The translations under genes were made by a program, and so were the position numbers. A stretch of 64,000 bases of DNA from an uncultured Treponema sp. (GTDB lineage Bacteria > Spirochaetota > Spirochaetia > Treponematales > Treponemataceae), in NCBI GenBank assembly GCA_900319625.1, contig ONPD01000003.1:186001-250000 (forward strand), written 5' to 3'. The notes beneath the pieces are model-generated. The model worked only from the letters and a program-made list of their open reading frames with translations, did no database searches and had not been told where the DNA came from. This document shows, piece after piece, positions 26,801 through 33,739 of the stretch (its first letter is position 1; each line of letters starts with the position of its first letter).

Positions 26801-28519
26801 GGCAAAAAGGTCTACCCTTGGATTGCAAAAACACGTTATGCCACTCCGGGCGTAGCCCTGATTTCGCCTCCGCCTCACCACGATATTTACTCAATCGAAG
26901 ACCTTGCCCAGCTGATTTACGATTTGAAAAATGCAAACCGCGCTGCCCGAATCAGCGTAAAGCTTGTAAGTGAAGCGGGAGTAGGAACGATTGCGGCCGG
27001 AGTTGCAAAGGCCGGTGCCCAGGTAATTCTGATTTCAGGCCACGACGGCGGTACAGGTGCCGCTCCAATTTCTTCTATCCACCACGCAGGCTTGCCATGG
27101 GAGCTTGGACTTGCAGAAACCCACCAGACCTTGATTCAGAACGGCCTTCGCGGACGCGTCGTAATTGAAACGGACGGAAAACTGATGAGCGGTCGTGATG
27201 TTGTAATCGCTGCCCTTCTTGGTGCCGAAGAATTCGGATTTGCAACCGCTCCTCTTATTGCAATGGGCTGTTCTATGATGCGCGTCTGCCAGCTGGATAC
27301 CTGTCCATTCGGTGTTGCAACTCAGAATGAAAAACTCCGTGCTAAATTCCCTGGAAAACCTGAATACGTAGAAAACTTCATGAAGTTTATCGCCCAGGAA
27401 ATGCGGGAAATTATGGCAAAACTCGGCGTACGTTCTGTTGAAGAACTCTGCGGCCGAACAGACCTTCTCAAGCTGAAAAATAAACAGGGCTTCAAGCGTG
27501 CAGGTCTTGTTGATTTGAGCCGCCTTCTTACAAATGCCGAAGAAAACAGCAGCTGGAAGGCTGACCGCTCCCTCTTCGACTTTAAGCTGGAAACTACAAT
27601 TGATGAAAAAACTCTTCTTCCGTGGCTAGAAAAATTGCCACACGGATTGGATTTTGCTAACGCAAAATCTGATTCAAAAAAAGAAACGTCGTTAGACGTT
27701 TCGAATCCGTGTGACAATATCCTTATCCAGTCAACTGACAGAACTGTTGGAACAATTTTAGGAAGCGAAATACAAAAACGTTTTGGTAATTCCCTTGAGG
27801 ACGATACATTCACTGTTAATTTCGCAGGTGGCGCCGGACAGAGCTTCGGAGCCTTCATTCCTAAGGGACTGACCCTGAAGCTGGAAGGTGACGCAAACGA
27901 CGCCTTCGGAAAAGGCCTGAGCGGCGGAAAACTTGTTGTAAAAAAGGCTGCCAGCTTTGAAGGCCAGGCTGACAAGAACATCATCGTTGGAAACGTTGCT
28001 TTGTTCGGTGCTACTTCTGGTACAGCCTTTATCAACGGTGTTGCCGGCGAACGCTTCTGCGTACGTAACTCAGGAGCAAGCGTTGTTGCAGAAGGCTGCG
28101 GCGACCACGGTCTTGAATACATGACAGGCGGAACAGCAGTAATCCTGGGAAGCACAGGAAAGAACCTCTGCGCCGGAATGAGCGGCGGAGTAGCCTACGT
28201 TCTGGATGAAAATCACGACCTTTACAAGCGCCTTAATCACGAGCTTGTAAAAATGTATGCCCTGGATGACGAAGTTACAACTTTATCCGGCACAAGTGAT
28301 GAAGAAAAGCTTCGCTCCCTGATCGAACAGCACGAAAAAGAAACCGGCAGCCTCCGTGCAAAAGAAATTCTTTCTGACTGGGAAAGCTGGAAAGGCAGAT
28401 TTAAGAAAATCATCCCGAATGATTACTTGAAAATAATGAGTGAAATTGCTGCACAGGAAAAGGCCGGCAGCAAGCACGACGACGCAGTTCTTGCTGCATT
28501 CAAAAAATGCAGCGCTTAG
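23834..28519 (+). CDS. gltB: glutamate synthase large subunit with in-frame repeat-derived insertions
   Basis: This protein moves the amide of glutamine to 2-oxoglutarate, working with GltD downstream. Domains: class II glutaminase with nucleophile Cys15 (HDNCGIGAVV) after a short propeptide, central domain, FMN barrel with the 3Fe-4S motif (VCQLDTCPFGVATQ), and a C-terminal GXGXG helix. At 1561 residues it is slightly long. Three stretches coincide with palindromic DNA repeats translated in frame: about residues 173-198 (GC-rich family), about 608-620 (half copy of the 81-bp family) and about 1268-1294 (full copy). All lie in linkers or surface loops, and the frame stays open, so the enzyme is probably active. 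Confidence 0.95.
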   Translation: MQKTLYEPSFEHDNCGIGAVVNIDGSKTHKIVDNALSIVEKLEHRAGKDASGETGDGVGILVQISHDFFKKEAADLIGKAGERDYGIGQFFFPCDEKEAEKEKDRFEKCVKSEGLKFLGWRKVPVNADVLGKKARDCMPQIWQAFIARPEDTERGLEFDRRLYILRREFEKGNGGVAGDTPAGKGSEQGTASEGKAFPTYVCSLSSRTIVYKGMFLVHELRTFYSDLQSEAYASSLAIVHSRFSTNTQPSWQRAHPNRFIAHNGEINTIRGNVDRMLAREETISSTKLDSKELEKVLPAVDTTGSDSAMLDNTLEFLVMNGIPLPLAVMMCIPEPWKHDDNMPELKKDFYHYWATMMESWDGPAAILFSDGDLLGATLDRNGLRPSRYYITKDGMLILSSEVGVLDIPEDNIKEKSRLQPGRILLVDTVQKKIITDEECKNHYASLYPYGEWLDMNLTHLAELKIPNKKVPVHTLEERNILYRAFGWNYEDVNEMVLPMAKNGVEPTASMGVDTPLAVMSEKHPSLFSYFKQLFAQVTNPPIDSLREKIVTDTTVYLGKDGNLLEPADKNCRVLEVNNPILTGTDLIKIAALNQPGLKAKTISILFELSHGFETTNVVSDNNNLESALDNLFAQIDTAYSDGYNIIILSDRGVDEKHAAIPAILAVSAVEQHLIRTKKRTAVSIILESAEVRDVHQAAMCLGYGARAINPYLAHEAIAELIDQKILDKDYHTAIDDYNKAVINGIVKIAAKMGISTIQSYQSAQIFEAVGIAGDVIEKYFTNTVSRVGGIGLKEIEEDVRYHHDQGFDPRDLTVNTHLDSFGKHKFRRGPQAESHLYNPETIVALQESTRNGDYNRFKEYTALVDDNAHPHTLRAMLEFNFDEKGGISIDEVEPVEAIVQRFKTGAMSYGSISEEAHRCMAAAMNHLHGKSNSGEGGEKPERLGTEYNSAIKQVASGRFGVTEEYLLSASEIQIKMAQGAKPGEGGHLPGKKVYPWIAKTRYATPGVALISPPPHHDIYSIEDLAQLIYDLKNANRAARISVKLVSEAGVGTIAAGVAKAGAQVILISGHDGGTGAAPISSIHHAGLPWELGLAETHQTLIQNGLRGRVVIETDGKLMSGRDVVIAALLGAEEFGFATAPLIAMGCSMMRVCQLDTCPFGVATQNEKLRAKFPGKPEYVENFMKFIAQEMREIMAKLGVRSVEELCGRTDLLKLKNKQGFKRAGLVDLSRLLTNAEENSSWKADRSLFDFKLETTIDEKTLLPWLEKLPHGLDFANAKSDSKKETSLDVSNPCDNILIQSTDRTVGTILGSEIQKRFGNSLEDDTFTVNFAGGAGQSFGAFIPKGLTLKLEGDANDAFGKGLSGGKLVVKKAASFEGQADKNIIVGNVALFGATSGTAFINGVAGERFCVRNSGASVVAEGCGDHGLEYMTGGTAVILGSTGKNLCAGMSGGVAYVLDENHDLYKRLNHELVKMYALDDEVTTLSGTSDEEKLRSLIEQHEKETGSLRAKEILSDWESWKGRFKKIIPNDYLKIMSEIAAQEKAGSKHDDAVLAAFKKCSA
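24351..24427. repeat. GC-rich palindromic repeat (family 2) inserted in frame in gltB
   Basis: The block runs from hairpin GCGGGGG / CCCCCGC, through AAAGGGTAGCG and CTGCGAGCGAGG, to hairpin GGGGAA / TTCCCC. The reverse strand of 32021-32101 has the same order: hairpin, GAAGGGGTAGCG, CTGCGAAGCAGG, GAGCGAGGGG, hairpin. In GltB it encodes a low-complexity Gly/Ala/Ser-rich stretch. Confidence 0.75.
25656..25689. repeat. half copy of the 81-bp palindromic element (family 1) in gltB
   Basis: It begins TGTCACACGGATTCGAAACG and contains the hairpin GAAACGAC-TAAC-GTCGTTTC. The other half of the element is not recognisable. It encodes SHGFETTNVVS, in the same frame as the asnB copy. Confidence 0.8.
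27636..27716. repeat. full 81-bp palindromic element (family 1) in gltB
   Basis: Ends TGCCACACGG and CCGTGTGACA form an outer stem. Inside are hairpins ATTTTGC-TAAC-GCAAAAT and AAACGTC-GTTA-GACGTTT. It is 81 bp, exactly 27 codons, and adds PHGLDFANAKS to ETSLDVSNPCDN to GltB. It is inverted relative to the gene compared with the asnB copy, yet both orientations are open. Confidence 0.92.
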
Positions 28520-28531
28520 GAGACATTATAT

Positions 28532-30109
28532 ATGGCAAAACCAACAGGATTTATGGATTATAAACGAATAGAAAATGGAAACCTTTCTCCTCTGGAGCGA
28601 ATCACAAACTTTAAGGAATTTCATCCCAAGCTTGACCAGAAGGCCCGTCTTGAACAGGCAGCCCGCTGTATGAACTGCGGAGTTCCTATGTGCCAGAGTG
28701 CAATCAAGCTTGCAGGAATGGTTACAGGATGTCCGCTTCACAACTATATTCCGGAATGGAATGACGCCCTTTATAACGGACAGTTCGATATGGCAGCCTG
28801 GAGACTTTTGAAAACATCCAGCTTCCCGGAATTCACAGGACGCGTTTGCCCTGCCCTCTGCGAAAAAGCCTGCAACTGTGCAAGCCCTGTCGTAGGCCAG
28901 GGAGCCGTTACAGTTCACGACAACGAGCTTTTTATCATTGAACATGCCTTTTCAAGCGGCTATATGAAGCCGGAAATTCCAGCTCACAGAAGCGGAAAAA
29001 AGATTGCCGTAATTGGTGCAGGCCCTGCAGGACTTGCCTGCGCAGACTGGCTCAACCGCCGCGGTCACAATGTCACCGTTTTTGAACGTGAAGATAAGGC
29101 CGGTGGACTTTTGATGTACGGCATTCCAAATATGAAGCTTGAAAAAAACATCATCGAACGCAGAATCAATCTGATGAAGGCCGAAGGCGTTGAATTTATC
29201 TTTAATGCTGATATCGGAAAAAGCTTTGCAGCCTCTCAGATTATTCAGGATTATGATGCGGTAGCCCTCTGCTGCGGTGCAAAAAAAGCTCGGGAGCTTA
29301 CGGCTAGCGGAATGGATAAAGTCAAAAAAGGAAAAGCCGGAGCCGAAGGCGGCGTTATGTTTGCTGTTGATTTTTTGAAGGAAGTTACAAAGGCGGTAAT
29401 CTCAACAAGCACCGCTCTGGACAGCCTTGATATTACCCCTGCAAATACTCAGATTGCAGACGTTCTCCTCAAAAAATCAGGAATTGAAATTGCTGGAAAA
29501 AATGTCGTAATTGTAGGCGGCGGTGATACAGGAAACGACTGCTGCGGTTCATCAATTCGTCTTGGAGCAGCAAGCGTTACTCAGATTGAAATGATGCCTT
29601 GTCCGCCGTCTGAACGTGCGGCTAACAATCCTTGGCCACAGTGGCCAAAGGTTCTCAAAGTTGATTACGGAGCAGAAGAATCAATCGCAAAGTTCGGTCA
29701 CGATCCACGCGTTTATGAAACAACTGTAAAAGAAGTAATCAGTCAGGATGGACACATCAGACAGGTCCGCACAGTTGAAGTTGAATTCAAAATGATTGAC
29801 GGAAAGCGTCAGCTTGTTGAACGCCAGGGAACAGAAAAAACTCTTCCATGCGACCTGCTTCTGGTTGCGGCAGGCTTTACCGGCTGCGAGGAATACACCG
29901 CAAAAGCCTTTGAGGTAGAACTTGGTCCCCGCGGTACAGTAGCATCGGTAGGAGAAGCTACTCCGGAAAGCTCAAGCCCTAACGGCTATGCCACCTCCAA
30001 AGCAAAAATCTTCACCGCCGGCGATATGCACCGCGGTCAGTCACTTGTAGTCTGGGCCATAGCCGAAGGCCGCGAATGCGCACATCAGATAGATGAGTAT
30101 TTAGCCTAA
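28532..30109 (+). CDS. gltD: glutamate synthase small subunit
   Basis: This 525-residue FAD/NAD(P)H oxidoreductase passes electrons to GltB. The N-terminal iron-sulfur region shows CMNCGVPMCQ and CPALCEKACNC; FAD site GAGPAGLACADWL; second nucleotide site IVGGGDTGNDCCG; C-terminal FAD contact FTAGDMHRGQSLVVWAI. It starts 12 bases after gltB with GGAGA upstream, so they form one operon. Because PreA here lacks a PreT partner with the same fold, GltD is a conceivable alternative electron donor for it; that is speculation. Confidence 0.95.
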   Translation: MAKPTGFMDYKRIENGNLSPLERITNFKEFHPKLDQKARLEQAARCMNCGVPMCQSAIKLAGMVTGCPLHNYIPEWNDALYNGQFDMAAWRLLKTSSFPEFTGRVCPALCEKACNCASPVVGQGAVTVHDNELFIIEHAFSSGYMKPEIPAHRSGKKIAVIGAGPAGLACADWLNRRGHNVTVFEREDKAGGLLMYGIPNMKLEKNIIERRINLMKAEGVEFIFNADIGKSFAASQIIQDYDAVALCCGAKKARELTASGMDKVKKGKAGAEGGVMFAVDFLKEVTKAVISTSTALDSLDITPANTQIADVLLKKSGIEIAGKNVVIVGGGDTGNDCCGSSIRLGAASVTQIEMMPCPPSERAANNPWPQWPKVLKVDYGAEESIAKFGHDPRVYETTVKEVISQDGHIRQVRTVEVEFKMIDGKRQLVERQGTEKTLPCDLLLVAAGFTGCEEYTAKAFEVELGPRGTVASVGEATPESSSPNGYATSKAKIFTAGDMHRGQSLVVWAIAEGRECAHQIDEYLA

Positions 30110-30120
30110 AAATGATAGAG

Positions 30121-30139
30121 CGGCAAGCATAGCTTGCCG
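30121..30139. terminator. short hairpin after gltD
   Basis: CGGCAAGC-ATA-GCTTGCCG is a perfect 8-bp stem, followed by AATG and five T on the plus strand. It probably contributes to termination of gltBD. Confidence 0.6.
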
Positions 30140-30148
30140 AATGTTTTT

Positions 30149-30203
30149 ATCGTAGAAGCTAAACGACAGTCGCATCGGACTGTCGTTTTTAACGCTTCTG
30201 CTA
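30149..30203. repeat. palindromic terminator-like element after gltD, related to the aroC and dapA elements
   Basis: AGAAGCTAAACGACAGTC, loop GCATCG, then GACTGTCG, TTTTTAACGCTTCT. The inner 8-bp stem with T-run is a convincing terminator for gltBD and, reversed, for the ANTAR gene. The flanks (AGCTAAA and TTTTTAACGCTTC) and loop GCATC recur at 61370-61412 and 62791-62835 with different stem bases. Confidence 0.65.
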
Positions 30204-30773
30204 TTACCCATATGTCCTGATAACATCTTCCGCAATCGCGGTCCTCTTCATTCCCCGGTCCATAGCTTCTTTTTCCAGGTAACGGTGAGCTTCCTGCTCT
30301 GTCATAGAAAGGTTCTGCATTAAAAGCATTTTTGCCCGGTTTACAAGGCGGATTTCTTCCATTTTAACCTTCAGCTTTACAGTCTGACTTGAAAGAACCT
30401 GAACCTTGTACTGAACAGCAATCGCAATTTTAATCATATTATAAAAGTAGAAAGGATCAAAAGGCTTTGTAATCGTAAGGATTCCGTAGCCTTCAACACT
30501 GTAAGAAATCTGGTCAAAATGCTCAGCCGGAGCCATCAATAAAATAGTAGAAAGAGAGTCAGAAATATCAACTGCAAGATCAGTATCCCCGCCGTCGCCG
30601 GAATCAACTATCACAATATTAAAGCTTCGTTCCTTTGCAAGCCTGCGCGCCTCATTAAAATCAGAACACAAGTTCAGTTCAAAAAGAGGAGCTGCAAGCA
30701 TAGTACTTATAAGCGAGGATATTTTACTGTCTTTAGAAACAAGCAGAACGCTGTGAACTTCCGAAGTCATCAA
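30204..30773 (-). CDS. nitR: ANTAR-domain RNA-binding antiterminator of NitR type
   Basis: This 189-residue protein has a receiver-like domain (about 8-120) and a C-terminal ANTAR three-helix domain (about 128-185), from KLKVKMEEIRLVNRAK through LSMTEQEAHRYLEKEAM to TAIAEDVI. ANTAR domains bind hexaloop hairpins to block terminators, as in EutV, NasR and NitR. The receiver is degenerate: the usual acidic pair reads VSKD, though VDSG and TKPF remain, so phosphorylation is doubtful. It follows a glutamine synthetase gene, as nitR does in Clostridium saccharobutylicum. Predicted targets are the hexaloop leaders of glnN, amt, the uracil operon, pucR, gltB and asnB. Confidence 0.9.
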   Translation of the reverse strand: MMTSEVHSVLLVSKDSKISSLISTMLAAPLFELNLCSDFNEARRLAKERSFNIVIVDSGDGGDTDLAVDISDSLSTILLMAPAEHFDQISYSVEGYGILTITKPFDPFYFYNMIKIAIAVQYKVQVLSSQTVKLKVKMEEIRLVNRAKMLLMQNLSMTEQEAHRYLEKEAMDRGMKRTAIAEDVIRTYG

Positions 30774-30800
30774 TTTTTCCTAAACATCAAATTTCAGAAG

Positions 30801-31997
30801 TTAAAATCCCAGCACTTCTTTTACAAAAGCAGAGTTTTCAGCAAAAGTGCGGGCCGACTCGATAGTATCAGGCAAAAGCTTTAAGCCAAGAGTTTCAGAA
30901 ATTGTCTGTGCACCCTTTCCAAAAAGATTTTTCTCAACTGCAGCCGGAGCGGCGATTTTATTTTTGATTCCGTCAACAGCAGCAGCAATCACAAGGGCAT
31001 AGGCAAGATAAGGATTACAGCCGGGATCAGGAGAGCGGATTTCAAAACGTGCTTCCTTGCTCGAAGGAAGGCGGATTAAAGCCGAACGGTTTTCCTTTCC
31101 CCAGCAGATGAATTTAGGAGCCTTACATTCGCCAAGTCGCTCATAAGAATTTTCAGTCGGATTCAAATAGTAAGTAATTTCTTCAATATGCTTCAAAAGT
31201 CCACCCAGAATAAAAGGCATATAATCAGTTTTGTCCCCCGGCTTCAAAGCCCTGCAGGAAACATTGATATGCATCCCACTGCCGGCCTTTTCTGGAAGCG
31301 GCTTTGGAGAAAAATCAGCATACAAACCATTAGCAGCGGCCTTTGTGCGGACAATCCACTTAAAAGTTGCAGTATTATCAGCCGCCGTCAGCGCATCCGA
31401 ATAACGGAAGTCAATTTCATTCTGGCCCGGGCCTTCCTCGTGATGGCTTGCCTCCGGTGTAATTCCCATCTGTTCAAGAGTAAAACAGATGTCACGGCGG
31501 ATATTTTCCCCCTTATCTTCCGGCGCAATATCCATATAGCTTGCCTGGTCAAAAGGCTCCCTTGTCGGCTCGCCCTTTTCATCAAGCTTAAAAAGATAAA
31601 ACTCAACTTCAGAGCCAATCATAAGCTCAATTCCGCACTCTTCCTTTGCCTTTTTTATTGCCTTCTGCAAAATTCCGCGGCAGTCTTTTTTGTAAGGAGC
31701 TCCGTCAGGGGTCTTAATGTTACAGAACATTCTCACAACCTTACCGGTCGAAGGACGCCAGGGAAGAATTGCAAGAGTAGCAGGATCCGGCTGCAAGAAG
31801 AGGTCAGATTTATTAGGCTCTTCAAACCCCAGCACTGCCGAAGCATCAAAAGAAATGCCTTCCTTAAAAGCCCGTGGCAATTCATTAGGCATAATCGAAA
31901 TATTTTTCTGCTTACCCGCAATATCAAAAAAAGCCAGGCGGATAAATTTCACATCCTCTTCCTGAACAAAATCCAAAACTTCTTCCTGTGTGTACAT
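30801..31997 (-). CDS. glnA: short GlnA-type glutamine synthetase
   Basis: I start at ATG 31997 (GAGGAAG seven bases upstream), giving 398 residues, shorter than the 440-470 of classic GSI. Active-site motifs are present: EVEFYLF, EEGPGQNEIDF, GSGMHINVS, and the late catalytic region NRSALIRLP and EIRSPDPGCNPYLA. It lacks the C-terminal adenylylation tyrosine loop. The next gene is the ANTAR protein, an arrangement known from clostridial nitrogen operons. With glnN at 6039 the cell has two synthetases; this one may instead act as a sensor or gamma-glutamyl ligase. Confidence 0.85.
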   Translation of the reverse strand: MYTQEEVLDFVQEEDVKFIRLAFFDIAGKQKNISIMPNELPRAFKEGISFDASAVLGFEEPNKSDLFLQPDPATLAILPWRPSTGKVVRMFCNIKTPDGAPYKKDCRGILQKAIKKAKEECGIELMIGSEVEFYLFKLDEKGEPTREPFDQASYMDIAPEDKGENIRRDICFTLEQMGITPEASHHEEGPGQNEIDFRYSDALTAADNTATFKWIVRTKAAANGLYADFSPKPLPEKAGSGMHINVSCRALKPGDKTDYMPFILGGLLKHIEEITYYLNPTENSYERLGECKAPKFICWGKENRSALIRLPSSKEARFEIRSPDPGCNPYLAYALVIAAAVDGIKNKIAAPAAVEKNLFGKGAQTISETLGLKLLPDTIESARTFAENSAFVKEVLGF

Positions 31998-32020
31998 AGT
32001 CTTCCTCAAAAAAATATAGG

Positions 32021-32101
32021 AGGGGAATGTATTCCCCTCGCTCCAGCCTGCTTCGCAGTCTTACGCTACCCCTTCGCCTAGGGGCTGCACCCCTAAAACC
32101 C
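32021..32101. repeat. GC-rich palindromic repeat (family 2) between pyrG and glnA
   Basis: Hairpin AGGGGAAT-GT-ATTCCCCT at one end, TAGGGG-CTGCA-CCCCTA near the other, with CGCTCCAGCC, TTCGCAG and CGCTACCCCTTCGCC between. It matches the reverse complement of the gltB block at 24351-24427. It fills most of the 125-bp gap inside the presumed asnB-pyrG-glnA-nitR operon and could attenuate or process the message. Confidence 0.78.
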
Positions 32102-32122
32102 GCTTTCTTACTAATTATAACT

Positions 32123-33718
32123 CTACTCTACGCAAGCCTTCAAGAAGGCCCTAAACAAAGGTCCAGCCGAATTAGGGCGGCTCTTAAATTCCGGATGGAA
32201 CTGAACGCCCACGTGAAAGTGGTCTTCTACCTCAACAGCTTCAACAAGACTTTCGTCAGGCGAAGTTCCGCTGATTACAAGGCCCGCATCAATAAAGGCC
32301 TGCTTAAAATCATTGTTAAACTCATAGCGGTGGCGGTGACGTTCATTAATCAAATCACTTCCGTAAGCCTTTTCAAGCATTGTGCCTTTTTTCACCTTAC
32401 AAGGATAGCTTCCCAGCCTCATTGTTCCGCCCTTAATCACCCCTTCCTGATCCTTCATCAGATCAATTACAGGATGTTCGCACATTTCATCAAACTCAGT
32501 CGAGTTGGCATCAGCGTATTCCAAAACAGAACGGGCATATTCAATTACCGCAATCTGCATTCCAAGACAGATTCCAAAATACGGAAGCTTAGTTTCACGG
32601 GCATAACGGCAGGCAGAAATCATTCCTTCAACACCGCGGTGACCAAAGCCGCCCGGAAGAATAATGCCGGCACAGTCCTTAAATACTTCAGGGGCAGAAG
32701 CGTCTGTAACGCTGTCCGAATCAACCCACTTGATTTTTACGTTTTTTCCTACAACAAAGGAAGCGTGGTTAAGAGATTCCACAATACTCAGATATGAATC
32801 GTGAAGCTTTACATATTTTCCAACCAGGGCAATCTGAACCTCGCCTTTTCTGGCGTGAATTGTTTCCACCATTTTTGACCAGGCAGCAAGCTCAGGATAA
32901 TCCTTTCTTGTATTTTCAATTCCAAGGTCACGGCATACAACATCATCCATATTCTGGGCGTGCAGCATAAGAGGAACTTCATAAAGGCTTGGGCAGGTTG
33001 TATTATTGATTACGCAGTCCTCACCTACGTTACAGAAAAGGGAAATCTTCTTACGGATATCCACAGGAATTTCCTGCTCACAGCGGGCAACAATAATATC
33101 CGGATGAATTCCAACCGCCATCAGCTCCTTTACCGAATGCTGGGTCGGCTTAGACTTAAACTCGTCAGAACCGCTGATATAAGGAACAAGACAAACGTGA
33201 ATAAAAAGACAGTTTCTGCGGCCTACTTCAATTGCCAGCTGACGGATTGCTTCAAGGAAAGGCTGGCTTTCAATATCACCGATTGTACCGCCGATTTCAA
33301 CAATGCTTACGTCAGCCCCGGAAACTTCGGCATTTTTCAGAATAAAATCCTTGATTTCATTTGTTACGTGAGGAATAATCTGAACCGTCTGGCCAAGATA
33401 TTCACCCTGGCGTTCTTTATTAAGAACATTCCAGTAAACACGGCCGCTGGTAAGGTTTGAATATTTTGTCAGGTTTTCATCGATAAAGCGCTCATAGTGG
33501 CCAAGGTCAAGATCAGTTTCAGCACCGTCATCAGTTACAAAAACTTCTCCGTGCTGGAAAGGGCTCATAGTACCCGGGTCAACGTTCATATAAGGGTCCA
33601 GCTTCTGGCTTGCAACCTTAAGTCCCCTGCATTTCAAAAGACGACCAAGACTGGCCGCAGTAATTCCCTTTCCAAGACCTGAAACAACACCACCTGTTAC
33701 AAAAATAAACTTTGTCAT
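32123..33718 (-). CDS. pyrG: CTP synthase
   Basis: This 531-residue enzyme aminates UTP to CTP with glutamine. The synthetase domain begins KFIFVTGGVVSGLGKG (P-loop) and includes EIGGTIGDIES; the class I glutaminase domain has the nucleophile in FGICLGMQ and the catalytic His/Glu in VQFHPEF. ATG 33718 is chosen because GAGGGG lies upstream. It lies between asnB and glnA on one strand with 21 bases to asnB, so it is probably cotranscribed with other glutamine-dependent genes. Confidence 0.97.
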   Translation of the reverse strand: MTKFIFVTGGVVSGLGKGITAASLGRLLKCRGLKVASQKLDPYMNVDPGTMSPFQHGEVFVTDDGAETDLDLGHYERFIDENLTKYSNLTSGRVYWNVLNKERQGEYLGQTVQIIPHVTNEIKDFILKNAEVSGADVSIVEIGGTIGDIESQPFLEAIRQLAIEVGRRNCLFIHVCLVPYISGSDEFKSKPTQHSVKELMAVGIHPDIIVARCEQEIPVDIRKKISLFCNVGEDCVINNTTCPSLYEVPLMLHAQNMDDVVCRDLGIENTRKDYPELAAWSKMVETIHARKGEVQIALVGKYVKLHDSYLSIVESLNHASFVVGKNVKIKWVDSDSVTDASAPEVFKDCAGIILPGGFGHRGVEGMISACRYARETKLPYFGICLGMQIAVIEYARSVLEYADANSTEFDEMCEHPVIDLMKDQEGVIKGGTMRLGSYPCKVKKGTMLEKAYGSDLINERHRHRYEFNNDFKQAFIDAGLVISGTSPDESLVEAVEVEDHFHVGVQFHPEFKSRPNSAGPLFRAFLKACVE

Positions 33719-33739
33719 TTTATATCCCCTCATCCAAAC

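Noticed and set aside
27322-28155. 277-codon open frame opposite the end of gltB
   Set aside because: Antisense shadow of a conserved domain; the Pro/Ser-rich product matches nothing I know.
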